The notes under the pieces are model-generated. The model did no database searches and was not told where the DNA came from. It saw only the letters and a program-made list of their open reading frames with translations. From an uncultured Oscillospiraceae bacterium (lineage in GTDB: Bacteria; Bacillota; Clostridia; Oscillospirales; Acutalibacteraceae): 19,072 nucleotides of DNA. Every line of letters begins with the position of its first letter. Position 1 is the first letter of the stretch. The translations under genes and the position numbers were made by a program. Of the stretch, positions 1 through 7,110 are shown in pieces. The stretch lies in assembly GCA_900540295.1 (NCBI GenBank), contig UQFM01000032.1:1-19072 (forward strand), in the 5' to 3' direction.

Positions 1-44
1 ATACTGATCGGTCTCGTGGGCTCGGAGATGTGTATAAGAGACAG
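1..44 (+). other. Untrimmed Nextera i7-side adapter (artefact)
   Basis: Positions 11-44 match the Nextera Read 2 adapter, GTCTCGTGGGCTCGG followed by the 19-bp Tn5 mosaic end (26-44). Positions 1-10 fit the last two bases of the P7 primer (AT) plus an 8-base index, ACTGATCG; from memory this is the Nextera XT N727 index. This is library DNA, not genome. An ORF that starts here (position 16) begins with MGSEMCIRDR, which is simply translated adapter. Genome sequence starts at about position 45. Confidence 0.97.
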
Positions 45-70
45 GGCGATTCGTGAATCGCCCCTACGGG
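45..70. repeat. Truncated dispersed palindrome at contig edge
   Basis: GGCGATTC (45-52) and GAATCGCC (55-62) form a perfect 8-bp hairpin with a 2-nt gap, followed by CCTACGGG. It looks like the right part of a 'GTAGGGGCGATTC...' palindrome whose left arm was lost at the adapter junction. GATTCGTGAA recurs, on the other strand, near 9974. It belongs to the same loose family as the blocks at 2286-2500, 9880-9990 and 15626-15709. Confidence 0.6.
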
Positions 71-102
71 TTTGCGGAAAATTATTATTTGGTGCTAAGC
101 CC

Positions 103-702
103 TTATTTTCTTCTTTTGGCGAACTGCGCCAAAAGAGAGAACCGTTTGTCGCCGTACCGCCGTATATTCGCGGCAACGGCGCGCCCGAACACGGATTGAT
201 ACAGTCCGTGCAAATCATCAAAGGTCACCTCGCCCGAAAAGGTCAGAACTTCCATTTCCACACCGAATTCCACGGCGCGAAACGGCATACACGAAAGTCC
301 GTTCCGCAGATAAAACGCCTTGCGCTTTTCGCGCTGTTCTCTGTTCGGCACGTCTGTTTCTTTCGTGCTTTCAATCTCCAAAAATACGGTTTTTCCCGCA
401 TACCGTTCCCGCAGCAGCCGCAAAGCCGCCGAACCGACCCCTTGCCCGCGCATTGCTTCGCTGACGGCAAGGTAATCCACCAAGACGAGAGAGCCACACT
501 GCACAGTGATTGCCTCACCCGCAAATGCGCCGTCCGCCGATTCTATTGTGAGGATTTCAGCTCTGCCTTTCGTGCGCGTGCGCAAAATCATAGAGAACGG
601 CTTGCGCTCCGCAGGCGGGAACGCAAGCATATACAGCGCCTCGACCTGCTCCAACTGCAGGGCGGTATCCGCCGACACCAAACGGTAGTCCTTTGCCTGC
701 AT
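103..702 (-). CDS. GNAT family N-acetyltransferase
   Basis: A 199-residue protein of the GNAT acyltransferase family, which moves an acetyl group from acetyl-CoA to an amine; the substrate cannot be read from sequence. The acetyl-CoA motif A is clear: strand LVLVDYLAV (73-80) followed by RGQGVG (85-90) at the start of a helix. Motif B is visible as KRKAFYLRNGL (126-136). The C-terminal 50 residues lie beyond the core fold and are not assigned. The start codon overlaps the stop of the upstream membrane-protein gene by one base (TAATG on the minus strand), so it is probably translated by coupling as the last gene of a three-gene operon. Family call is firm; function is open (self-protection, small-molecule or protein acetylation are all possible). 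Confidence 0.85.
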   Translation of the reverse strand: MQAKDYRLVSADTALQLEQVEALYMLAFPPAERKPFSMILRTRTKGRAEILTIESADGAFAGEAITVQCGSLVLVDYLAVSEAMRGQGVGSAALRLLRERYAGKTVFLEIESTKETDVPNREQREKRKAFYLRNGLSCMPFRAVEFGVEMEVLTFSGEVTFDDLHGLYQSVFGRAVAANIRRYGDKRFSLLAQFAKRRK

Positions 703-1367
703 TATTTATCCAACCAACCTTTTTTAAACATCAAATGCGCCGCAAGCATAGAAATCACCACGCCGATAGGGATAAGCACGCCCGTGGCAAGCGAACCCTG
801 AAACAGCAGAATCAGTACAATTGCCGAAACAGGCACCACCGCAATTTTCCAGTGCTTGACAAAATAGCTGATGCCCAAAGCGCCGAACAGCGCAGGCACG
901 ACCTGCTGAAATGCAGGCGCAAATACGGAATTTTCATCGGTCAGGTACGGCAAAACAGGACTAAATACCACGACGCCCACTGCGATAATCACCGTGGTCA
1001 CAATTGAAGAGGTTGCAATGGCAATTGTGGAAACCACCTCACCCGCTTCGCTGTTGGCACGCACGCCTGCATTTTCCATCGCGTTGAGTCCGCAGGGCAA
1101 TTTCAAATTGGTGATATTGCCTGTTACAAAGCCGAGATATGTACCGCCCGCGCCGAGCAGGGGCGTGTAGGTAATCACTTCAATAATTGCAGACGGATAA
1201 AACAGCATTGCCACAGGCAGTAAGCCTTTGAGCACATAACTGCCCTGCGGCCACACGCCGAGATGCACGCAAATGGATATGGGCAGCATAATAAACAGCA
1301 GAAGCGCCGCAATATCCCAAAGAATGCCGTAAAAATGCACACTGTTTTCATAGGTTCTGTTTTTCAT
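702..1367 (-). CDS. Multi-spanning membrane protein, partner of DUF5058
   Basis: A 221-residue hydrophobic protein that I cannot name with confidence. About six membrane segments are visible by eye (roughly 14-36, 45-72, 110-139, 151-170, 173-190, 192-212). Between the second and third is a polar, glycine-rich loop, GAGGTYLGFVTGNITNLKLP (72-91), followed by NAMENAGVR (95-103), which looks like a conserved functional loop. The start at 1367 was chosen over an upstream ATG at 1415 because AAAAGGAG lies 11 nt before it and the upstream extension would run into the DUF5058 gene. It begins 22 nt after the DUF5058 stop and is coupled to the GNAT gene by a TAATG overlap. The size match and tight spacing suggest the two membrane proteins form one complex, possibly a transporter; that is inference. 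Confidence 0.75.
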   Translation of the reverse strand: MKNRTYENSVHFYGILWDIAALLLFIMLPISICVHLGVWPQGSYVLKGLLPVAMLFYPSAIIEVITYTPLLGAGGTYLGFVTGNITNLKLPCGLNAMENAGVRANSEAGEVVSTIAIATSSIVTTVIIAVGVVVFSPVLPYLTDENSVFAPAFQQVVPALFGALGISYFVKHWKIAVVPVSAIVLILLFQGSLATGVLIPIGVVISMLAAHLMFKKGWLDK

Positions 1368-1389
1368 TTTTCTGCACACTCCTTTTCCG

Positions 1390-2160
1390 TCAGCCGCGCC
1401 ACTCGAATACGGCAATATTCTGCGGCAGAACCTGCGCCAACAGCATCACCACAAGCATCGCAAGAATCATACTGAACGGCATGGCAAACGATTGCAGCCA
1501 TTTCAGTTCGAACTTGTCGGCAATTTTCTGCAAAATGAACATAAACAGCATAGAGGAGAGCAGTGCGGCAAGTGACATCACGCCCGCACCGTCGCCGACA
1601 ATTTGGGCATTGCCTTTTCCTGCAATCGCTCTGCCGATGAATGCGGAAATGAGACCGATAAAGGCGGCGGCAGACATCACGTCCGCCCATTTGCCGTTTT
1701 TCTCAACCGCTTTGCTCATCCCTTTTTGAATCTTTTTAAGCATAAACGGCACCAAAATCAAGGGCAAAATACTGCCTAAGGTCATCACCCACGCGACGGT
1801 TGCAAACACCGTCGGGTCGGTCACTTCCTGTGACAGTCCGCCTGCGCCCCCGAAGGCTTCGATTGCCGCTTCGGCGGCGGGTACTTCGTAATTGATTGCA
1901 CCGATAACCGTCAGGCGAATCCACGGCAGTACAATCCCCAATGCGCCCGAAAGCGTCAGCACCGTGGCAAGAATCGCAAATGCGGGTGCAACGGTGAACA
2001 GCGCCGAAGATGTCACCGTCTTTTTCAGGGACTCCGCCGAAATGCCGAGTGCTTTCCCGCGCCGCCAAGCGCGCACCAAAAAGAACACAGACTGTGCAAT
2101 GACAAACAGCACAACAACCGCGCCCAAAGCATACATAAAACCGTCGGATTTAAAATCCAT
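1390..2160 (-). CDS. DUF5058 family membrane protein
   Basis: A 256-residue integral membrane protein. The N-terminus (DGFMYALGAVVVLFVIAQSV, then FFLVRAWRRGKALGI) is what I recall for the DUF5058 family of Bacillota, whose function is unknown. About six hydrophobic segments are seen (roughly 9-30, 51-80, 117-141, 160-180, 191-212, 223-246). A basic stretch after the first (RAWRRGK) suggests that side faces the cytoplasm. The start at 2160 is supported by GGGGAGAG placed 4 nt upstream; a longer reading from 2385 would run through promoter and repeat DNA and is rejected. It is the first gene of an operon with a second membrane protein and a GNAT enzyme, behind a good promoter at 2240-2268. Confidence 0.8.
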   Translation of the reverse strand: MDFKSDGFMYALGAVVVLFVIAQSVFFLVRAWRRGKALGISAESLKKTVTSSALFTVAPAFAILATVLTLSGALGIVLPWIRLTVIGAINYEVPAAEAAIEAFGGAGGLSQEVTDPTVFATVAWVMTLGSILPLILVPFMLKKIQKGMSKAVEKNGKWADVMSAAAFIGLISAFIGRAIAGKGNAQIVGDGAGVMSLAALLSSMLFMFILQKIADKFELKWLQSFAMPFSMILAMLVVMLLAQVLPQNIAVFEWRG

Positions 2161-2188
2161 GTTTCTCTCCCCTTTTGTAGAATTCTTT

Positions 2189-2230
2189 GAAAAAAGCACA
2201 AGACACGGCGATTTGTATTTGCGCCGTGCC
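2189..2230 (-). promoter_or_regulatory. Hairpin plus U-run in DUF5058 leader
   Basis: On the minus strand a 9-bp stem, GGCACGGCG with CGCCGTGTC (plus coordinates 2222-2230 and 2202-2210, one G-U pair), closes an 11-nt loop. Six nucleotides later comes a run of six U (2190-2195 region). It sits between the promoter and the ribosome-binding site, where an attenuator would be. The gap between stem and U-run makes it a weak terminator. No matching antiterminator was worked out. Confidence 0.35.
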
Positions 2231-2239
2231 TTTGTGAAT

Positions 2240-2268
2240 AATATATCATATATAGAAGAAAAAGGCAA
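2240..2268 (-). promoter_or_regulatory. Sigma-A-type promoter of the DUF5058 operon
   Basis: Minus strand: TTGCCT (2268-2263), 17-nt spacer, TATATT (2245-2240). The expected start is about 2233, giving a leader of about 70 nt that contains the hairpin at 2202-2230. Confidence 0.65.
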
Positions 2269-2285
2269 GACGGTTTTGCTGTAAT

Positions 2286-2500
2286 CTGTAGGGGCAGTGC
2301 CAACCGTAGGGGCGTGCATCCGGCTCTCCGCGAAATTCCGCATCAACTCCGTAGGGGCGAACTGCGTTCGCCCGCGGACGGACAAGGATGTCCGTCCCTA
2401 CGCGTACATCAAATTCACCCTGTATCATATGCGATTCTTCGCTAACGCGCAGAAATGATAAAATTTCGCAACCTTTGTAGGTGCAAGGTCTCGCCTACCG
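2286..2500. repeat. Composite block of dispersed palindromic repeats
   Basis: Three GTAGGGGC starts occur at 2288, 2306 and 2351. The third opens a nested structure: GGGCGAA/TTCGCCC (2355-2361 with 2367-2373), then GGACGGACA/TGTCCGTCC (2376-2384 with 2389-2397), all inside an outer GTAGGG/CCCTAC pair (2351-2356 with 2395-2400). A GATTCTTCGCT...CGCGCAGAA element follows at about 2421-2460, then a GTAGG/CCTAC hairpin (2477-2481 with 2494-2498). No gene is seen here. The block lies between the divergent DUF5058 and groES promoters. Confidence 0.75.
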
Positions 2501-2557
2501 AAGCGCAATGGATTTTCAACTTTTTTATGTCCATTTTGTGAACTTTATAAAAAGGGG

Positions 2558-2585
2558 TTGATTTTTTCTAAAATTTGGATAAAAT
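2558..2585 (+). promoter_or_regulatory. groESL promoter
   Basis: TTGATT (2558-2563), 16-nt spacer, TAAAAT (2580-2585). The expected start, about 2592, falls inside the CIRCE operator, so HrcA binding would block initiation or clearance. Confidence 0.7.
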
Positions 2586-2590
2586 ATATA

Positions 2591-2617
2591 TTAGCACTCG
2601 AGAACAGAGAGTGCTAA
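2591..2617. promoter_or_regulatory. CIRCE operator (HrcA binding site)
   Basis: TTAGCACTC (2591-2599), 9-nt spacer, GAGTGCTAA (2609-2617): a perfect match to the CIRCE consensus. HrcA, whose folding depends on GroEL, represses class I heat-shock operons through this element. hrcA itself is not in the window. Confidence 0.97.
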
Positions 2618-2651
2618 AAATTCATCTATTATTCTTTCGGGAGGCATTTAT

Positions 2652-2936
2652 ATGACAATCAAACCCCTTGCCGACAGAGTTGTTTTAAAATCTGTCGAAG
2701 TTGAAGAAACCACCAAAAGCGGCATCATTCTTGCTGCGGCGGCACAGGAAAAGCCCCAGGTTTATGAGGTTGTTGCAGTCGGCCCCGGCGGCAACGTAGA
2801 CGGCAAAGATGTAACCATGTTCGTAAACGTCGGCGACAAAGTCATCGCAGGCAAATATGCAGGCACAGAAGTCAAAATGGACAGCGTAGACTACACCATC
2901 GTCCGTCAGTCCGACATTCTGGCAGTTGTAGAATAA
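2652..2936 (+). CDS. groES: Co-chaperonin GroES
   Basis: A 94-residue GroES, the usual length, which forms the heptameric lid of the GroEL chamber in the cytoplasm. The N-terminus IKPLADRVVLK is the family signature. The mobile loop that contacts GroEL is at about residues 17-33 (EETTKSGIILAAAAQEKPQ), with the conserved SGI-hydrophobic core; VYEVVAVGPG and DKVIAGKYAGTEVK follow as expected. GGGAGG (2639-2644) is 7 nt before the ATG. It is first in the CIRCE-controlled operon, and groEL starts 22 nt after its stop. Confidence 0.98.
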   Translation: MTIKPLADRVVLKSVEVEETTKSGIILAAAAQEKPQVYEVVAVGPGGNVDGKDVTMFVNVGDKVIAGKYAGTEVKMDSVDYTIVRQSDILAVVE

Positions 2937-2958
2937 TTATTTCGGGAGGCTACTTATT

Positions 2959-4596
2959 ATGGCAAAACAGATTATTTACGGCGAAGAAGCGCGCAAGGCA
3001 CTGCAAGCCGGTATTGACAAACTGAGCGACACCGTTAAAATCACACTCGGCCCGAAAGGCAGAAACGTGGTTCTCGATAAAAAATACGGCGCACCGCTGA
3101 TTACCAACGACGGCGTAACCATCGCAAAAGAAGTCGAGCTGGAAGATGCATTTGAAAACATGGGCGCACAGCTTGTCAAAGAGGTCGCGACCAAGACCAA
3201 TGACATCGCAGGCGACGGCACCACCACCGCAACCCTGCTTGCGCAGGCACTCGTCCGCGAGGGTATGAAGAATGTTGCGGCAGGCGCAAACCCGATGGTT
3301 GTCAAAAAAGGTATGCAGATGGCGGTTGACGCAGTCGTTGCCGCACTCAAGGCAGAAGCAAAGCCTGTCAAGACCAGTGACGACATCGCACGTATCGCGA
3401 CCATTTCCGCCGCAGATGAATTTGTCGGCAAGCTGATTGCGGATGCGATGGAAAAGGTCACCGCAGACGGCGTTATCACCATTGAAGAATCCAAAACCAG
3501 CGAAACCTACAGTGATGTTGTAGAGGGTATGCAGTTCGACCGCGGGTACATCTCCCCCTATATGGTAACCGACACCGACAAAATGGAAGCCGTAATCGAC
3601 GACGCATTCATTTTGATTACCGATAAGAAGATTTCCAACATTCAGGAAATTCTGCCCCTGCTTGAGAAAATCGTCAACGCAGGTCAGAAGCTGGTCATCA
3701 TCGCGGAGGATGTCGAAGGCGAAGCGCTTTCCACCATTCTCGTCAATAAACTGCGCGGCACGTTTACCTGTGTTTGCGTAAAGGCGCCCGGCTTCGGTGA
3801 CAGAAGAAAAGAAATGCTGCAGGACATCGCCATTCTCACAGGCGGCGAAGTCATCACCTCCGACCTTGGTCTGGAACTGAAAGACGCAGACCTGCCCCAG
3901 CTCGGCCGCGCAAAGCAGGTTAAGGTTTCCAAAGAGAACACCACCATTGTGGACGGTGCAGGCGACAGCGACGCCATCAAAGGCCGCGTAGCACAGATTA
4001 AGAGCCAAATCGAAACCACAACCTCTGACTTTGACCGCGAAAAATTGCAGGAAAGACTTGCAAAACTCGCAGGCGGTGTGGCGGTTATCCGCGTAGGCGC
4101 GGCAACCGAGACCGAAATGAAAGAAAAGAAACTGCGCATTGAGGACGCACTTGCGGCAACCAAGGCGGCTGTGGAAGAAGGCTCTGTTGCAGGCGGCGGC
4201 GTGGCGCTGTTGGGTACGATTCCCGAAGTAGAGAAGCTCCTTGACACCGAGGATGCAGACCTGAAAACAGGTATCCGCATTGTGCTCAAAGCCATTGAAG
4301 AACCCGTTCGCCAAATTGCAAAGAATGCGGGTCTCGAAGGCTCCGTGATTGTCAACGACATTCTCAACGCAAAAAAAGCGGGCTACGGTTTCAACTTCGC
4401 AACCGAAGAGTATGTCGATATGTTTGAGGCGGGCATCCTTGACCCTGCAAAGGTCACCCGTTCCGCACTGCAGAACGCGGCGTCTGTTGCGGCAATGGTG
4501 CTGACAACGGAATCCCTTGTGACCGACATCCCCGACCCCAAAGCAGACGCGGCTGCGGCGGCAGCCATGGCGGCACAGGGCGGCGGCATGTATTAA
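2959..4596 (+). CDS. groEL: Chaperonin GroEL (Hsp60)
   Basis: A 545-residue group I chaperonin, the usual length, forming the double-ring ATP-driven folding chamber with GroES. The equatorial ATP site is intact: TLGPKGRNVVLDK near residue 30 and DGTTTATLLAQALV near 86-99. The hinge and apical region include ATISA, GYISPYM and the CVKAPGFGDRRKEML segment; the C-terminal equatorial part has ALAATKAAVEEGSVAGGGVA. It ends in a short glycine-methionine tail (GGGMY), as in most GroELs. GGGAGG (2944-2949) is 9 nt before the ATG. Transcription is with groES from the HrcA-controlled promoter, ending at the hairpin at 4664-4711. A long open frame on the opposite strand is only a shadow of this gene. 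Confidence 0.99.
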   Translation: MAKQIIYGEEARKALQAGIDKLSDTVKITLGPKGRNVVLDKKYGAPLITNDGVTIAKEVELEDAFENMGAQLVKEVATKTNDIAGDGTTTATLLAQALVREGMKNVAAGANPMVVKKGMQMAVDAVVAALKAEAKPVKTSDDIARIATISAADEFVGKLIADAMEKVTADGVITIEESKTSETYSDVVEGMQFDRGYISPYMVTDTDKMEAVIDDAFILITDKKISNIQEILPLLEKIVNAGQKLVIIAEDVEGEALSTILVNKLRGTFTCVCVKAPGFGDRRKEMLQDIAILTGGEVITSDLGLELKDADLPQLGRAKQVKVSKENTTIVDGAGDSDAIKGRVAQIKSQIETTTSDFDREKLQERLAKLAGGVAVIRVGAATETEMKEKKLRIEDALAATKAAVEEGSVAGGGVALLGTIPEVEKLLDTEDADLKTGIRIVLKAIEEPVRQIAKNAGLEGSVIVNDILNAKKAGYGFNFATEEYVDMFEAGILDPAKVTRSALQNAASVAAMVLTTESLVTDIPDPKADAAAAAAMAAQGGGMY

Positions 4597-4663
4597 GCAT
4601 AACAAAAGGGGTCACATACCGTTCCGCATTGGATAGTATGTATAAGCCCTGAACACGTTTATA

Positions 4664-4711
4664 AAAATCCCTGTAGAATGCATACTGTATTCTGCAGGGA
4701 TTTTCGCTTTT
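4664..4711 (+). terminator. Intrinsic terminator after groEL
   Basis: A 16-bp stem (4664-4679 with 4689-4704, one G-U pair), 9-nt loop, with the 3' arm ending in TTTT and followed by CGCTTTT. It is 67 nt after the groEL stop. The 4597-4663 stretch holds nothing else I can recognise. Confidence 0.85.
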
Positions 4712-4771
4712 CAGATTGATTATATCCGCAACTTTTGTTACAATAAAATAAATATATTGCAAGAAATACAG

Positions 4772-4777
4772 TATAAT
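4772..4777 (+). promoter_or_regulatory. Probable -10 box for the ybaK-type gene
   Basis: A perfect TATAAT lies 17 nt before the GTG start. No good -35 is found at 16-18 nt; TTGCAA at 4757-4762 is too close (9 nt). The leader would be very short. Confidence 0.35.
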
Positions 4778-4794
4778 TTATACCGTAAAAGCAG

Positions 4795-5283
4795 GTGATT
4801 GTTACGGCAAAGGGACTTTCAAAAACCAACGCCATGCGGATTTTGGACAATGCAAAAGTCACATATCAAATGTACACATACGATGCGGGCGATAAAATCG
4901 ACGGCGTCAGCGTTGCCGAAAAAATCGGTGCAGAGGCGGCAAAAGTTTTTAAAACCTTGGTAACACAGGGAAAATCCGGTGCATATTACGTATTTGTTGT
5001 TCCCGTAACTGCGGAACTGCATCTCAAAGCGGCGGCTGCCGTTGTCGGTGAAAAAAGTGTGGATATGATTCACGTCAAAGATATCAACCGCATAACAGGA
5101 TATATCCGCGGCGGATGCAGTCCCATCGGGATGAAGAAGCAATACCGCACAGTCATAGACGCATCCGCAGAAGCTTTCGGTTCCATCATCGTCAGCGGCG
5201 GTAAAATCGGTTTTCAAATTGAACTTGCCCCGCAGGATTTATGCCGCACGGCAAATGCAGAATTTGCAGAAATCACCGTGTAA
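4795..5283 (+). CDS. ybaK: YbaK/EbsC-type Cys-tRNA(Pro) deacylase
   Basis: A 162-residue (from GTG) member of the YbaK/ProX editing family. YbaK hydrolyses Cys-tRNA(Pro) made in error by prolyl-tRNA synthetase, in trans in the cytoplasm. Visible features: KTNAMRILD at the N-terminus, the catalytic-type lysine in VFKTLV (K53), DINRITGYIRGGCSPIG with the GGCSP loop, and a C-terminal GGKIGFQIELAPQDL segment typical of the family. The start is uncertain. The GTG at 4795 has no good ribosome-binding site, whereas AGGTGAT (4793-4799) sits 4 nt before an ACG at 4804, exactly where relatives have the ATG of 'MAKGLSKTNAM'. The true protein may be 159 residues starting at ACG. It is a single-gene unit between the groEL terminator and the convergent tRNA gene. 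Confidence 0.92.
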   Translation: MIVTAKGLSKTNAMRILDNAKVTYQMYTYDAGDKIDGVSVAEKIGAEAAKVFKTLVTQGKSGAYYVFVVPVTAELHLKAAAAVVGEKSVDMIHVKDINRITGYIRGGCSPIGMKKQYRTVIDASAEAFGSIIVSGGKIGFQIELAPQDLCRTANAEFAEITV

Positions 5284-5337
5284 TATAAATTCGATAAATA
5301 TACTATATGAAAAATATCTTTTTGCGAAACGACTAAA

Positions 5338-5370
5338 AAATAAAGGCTTGTCAATCGACAAGCCTTTATT
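5338..5370 (-). terminator. Intrinsic terminator of tRNA-Gln
   Basis: A near-perfect 14-15-bp palindrome (left arm 5338-5352, right arm from 5357, loop AATC) abuts the tRNA CCA end. On the minus strand it is followed by TTTATTTTTT. The 5284-5337 stretch between it and the ybaK stop shows nothing else; the hairpin may also serve the plus strand. Confidence 0.9.
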
Positions 5371-5444
5371 TGGCAGCGGTATAAGGATTCGAACCTCAAC
5401 ATACGGAGTCAGAGTCCGCTGTGCTACCGTTACACAATACCGCT
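5371..5444 (-). tRNA. tRNA-Gln(CUG)
   Basis: A 74-nt cloverleaf with encoded CCA. Acceptor arms AGCGGTA and TACCGCT pair perfectly with discriminator G. The D arm GTG/CAC encloses TAACGGTAG. The anticodon stem GCGGA/TCCGT encloses CTCTGAC, so the anticodon is CTG (reads CAG, glutamine). The T loop is the standard GGTTCGAATCC. The gene stands alone with its own promoter and terminator. Confidence 0.97.
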
Positions 5445-5464
5445 ATTTGAATTTTGCAAGTGGT

Positions 5465-5493
5465 ATTATACAATGCGCACCGCCTGTTGTCAA
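5465..5493 (-). promoter_or_regulatory. Consensus promoter of tRNA-Gln
   Basis: Minus strand: TTGACA (5493-5488), 17-nt spacer, TATAAT (5470-5465). Both hexamers and the spacing match consensus exactly. The start is expected at about 5458, some 14 nt before the mature tRNA 5' end. Confidence 0.93.
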
Positions 5494-5590
5494 GTCTTTT
5501 TTCAGAGAAAAACAGAAATCCTCGAAAAAGTCTTTTCGGCAAACACCCTGTGTATATTTCGGAAATCCTGCAAAGCGGTATAAGAATAGA

Positions 5591-5619
5591 TTGCACGCCG
5601 CAAAAAAATATGGTACACT
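5591..5619 (+). promoter_or_regulatory. Promoter of the pncB-ppa-capA unit
   Basis: TTGCAC (5591-5596), 17-nt spacer, TACACT (5614-5619), ending about 30 nt before the pncB ATG. Hexamers are moderate, spacing ideal. Confidence 0.6.
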
Positions 5620-5649
5620 GAATATATCTATTATACAGAAGGTGAACAT

Positions 5650-7110
5650 ATGGAACACACACCGTATTCTGCAATGCATACGCCGATGCTGACAGAGCTG
5701 TATGAGTTTTCCATGGCGGACGGCTACTTCTCCAACGGTATGGAAAACACTGTGGCATGCTTTGATTTGTTTTTCCGCCGCGTGCCTGACAACGGCGGTT
5801 TTGCCGTTATGGCAGGCTTACGGCAAGTGATTGACTATCTGTCTGACATGCATTTTACCGCCGAGGATTTGGCGTTTTTGCGCACGCAGGGCATTTCCGA
5901 ACCTTTTTTACAATATCTGAAAGACTTTCAATTTACCTGTGATGTATGGGCAATTCCCGAGGGCACGCCGATTTTCCCGAACGAACCGATTGTCAAGGTG
6001 CGCGGTCCGATTGTGCAGGCGCAAATGATTGAAACCATGCTTCTGCTTTGTGTAAACAGCCAAAGCCTGATTGCAACCAAAGCGAATCGGTTGGTGCGTG
6101 CGGCACGCGGCACGGCAGTCGCCGAATTCGGTACACGGCGCGCGCAGGGCTGTGACGAAGCGGTATTCGGTGCGCGTGCGGCATATATCGGCGGCTGTGT
6201 TTCGACTTCGGGCGTAATTCCCGTGCGCGATTTTCAAATTCCCGCCGTGCAAACCATGATTCACAGTTGGGTACAGATGTTCGACTCCGAATATGAAGCG
6301 TTCTGCGCCTATGCACGCCGTTACCCCGACCGATGCAGTTTTGTGGTCGATACCTACGATACCTTGCGTTCGGGCGTACCGAATGCGATTCGTGCCTTTA
6401 ACGATGTACTCACGCCGTTGGGTCAGCGTCCGCACAGTGTACGGATTGACTCGGGCGACATCACCTATCTTTCCAAACGCGTGCGCAAAATGCTGGATGA
6501 AGCGGGGTATCCCGACTGCGAAATTTTGGCGTCGAACGCTTTGGATGAGCACCTGATTAACGATATGGTGTCGCAGGGGGCAAAGGTGGACTGCTTCCTC
6601 GTCGGCGAACGGCTGATTACCTCTGCTTCCGCACCGCTGTTCGGCGGCGTATATAAGCTTTGCGCAGTGGAAAAAGACGGTCGCATTATTCCGAAAATCA
6701 ACCTTTCCGAAAATGTACGTAAAATCACGATTCCGTCCTCAAAGCTTGTGTACCGCCTGTTCGATATGGATTCGGGCAAAGCGATTGCCGATGTGCTGAC
6801 CACCGACAGCGAAGAGATTGACGATTCAAAGCCGTATGAGCTGTTCGACCCCGACTTCACCTGGAAACGCAAGGAAATTGAAAATTTTGTTGCACGCCCC
6901 CTGCTTGTGAAAATCTTTGACAAGGGCACGTGTGTGTATGCCTCCCCCACGCTCCCCGAAATTCGGGAATACTGCGCGGAACAGATTGACACGCTGTGGG
7001 ACGAAGTCAAACGGTTTGAAAATCCGCACAAATACTATGTGGATTTATCCGAAAAGCTCTGGGAAATCCGCAAGCTTTTAATTGAAGAATATAAAGGAGT
7101 CCGCAAATGA
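5650..7110 (+). CDS. pncB: Nicotinate phosphoribosyltransferase
   Basis: A 486-residue NAPRTase, the first step of the Preiss-Handler NAD salvage route: nicotinate + PRPP (with ATP) gives nicotinate mononucleotide + pyrophosphate, in the cytoplasm. Signatures: LTELYEFSMADGYF (15-27) at the N-terminus, FGTRRAQGCDEA (160-171), the conserved His in MIHSWVQMF (H205; the residue phosphorylated by ATP in this family), VDTYDTLRSGVPNAI and VRIDSGDITYLS for PRPP binding, and a C-terminal domain with ADVLTTDSE. Length fits the Bacillota long form. AGAAGGTG is about 6 nt before the ATG. The last codons overlap the pyrophosphatase start (ATGA), so the two are probably translated together. Nothing appears broken. 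Confidence 0.97.
   Translation: MEHTPYSAMHTPMLTELYEFSMADGYFSNGMENTVACFDLFFRRVPDNGGFAVMAGLRQVIDYLSDMHFTAEDLAFLRTQGISEPFLQYLKDFQFTCDVWAIPEGTPIFPNEPIVKVRGPIVQAQMIETMLLLCVNSQSLIATKANRLVRAARGTAVAEFGTRRAQGCDEAVFGARAAYIGGCVSTSGVIPVRDFQIPAVQTMIHSWVQMFDSEYEAFCAYARRYPDRCSFVVDTYDTLRSGVPNAIRAFNDVLTPLGQRPHSVRIDSGDITYLSKRVRKMLDEAGYPDCEILASNALDEHLINDMVSQGAKVDCFLVGERLITSASAPLFGGVYKLCAVEKDGRIIPKINLSENVRKITIPSSKLVYRLFDMDSGKAIADVLTTDSEEIDDSKPYELFDPDFTWKRKEIENFVARPLLVKIFDKGTCVYASPTLPEIREYCAEQIDTLWDEVKRFENPHKYYVDLSEKLWEIRKLLIEEYKGVRK

Noticed and set aside
16..801. A 261-codon plus-strand ORF at the left end
   Set aside because: Its first codons are translated Nextera adapter (MGSEMCIRDR) and the rest is antisense to the GNAT gene.
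2161..2385. A 75-residue extension of the DUF5058 protein
   Set aside because: It runs through the operon promoter, the leader hairpin and a dispersed repeat; the start at 2160 has a ribosome-binding site and gives the family N-terminus.
2286..2500. A possible CRISPR array in the repeat-rich region
   Set aside because: Repeat units differ in length and spacing, are palindromic in different ways, and there are no uniform spacers or cas genes.
2950..4605. A 551-codon open frame on the strand opposite groEL
   Set aside because: It is a shadow of groEL codon use: it spans exactly the groEL gene, is cysteine-rich and low in recognisable domains. Such antisense frames are common opposite groEL and no separate promoter or ribosome-binding site is seen.
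5219..5692. A 157-codon plus-strand ORF across the tRNA region
   Set aside because: It crosses the ybaK end, the antisense of tRNA-Gln and the pncB promoter; no domain or ribosome-binding site is seen.
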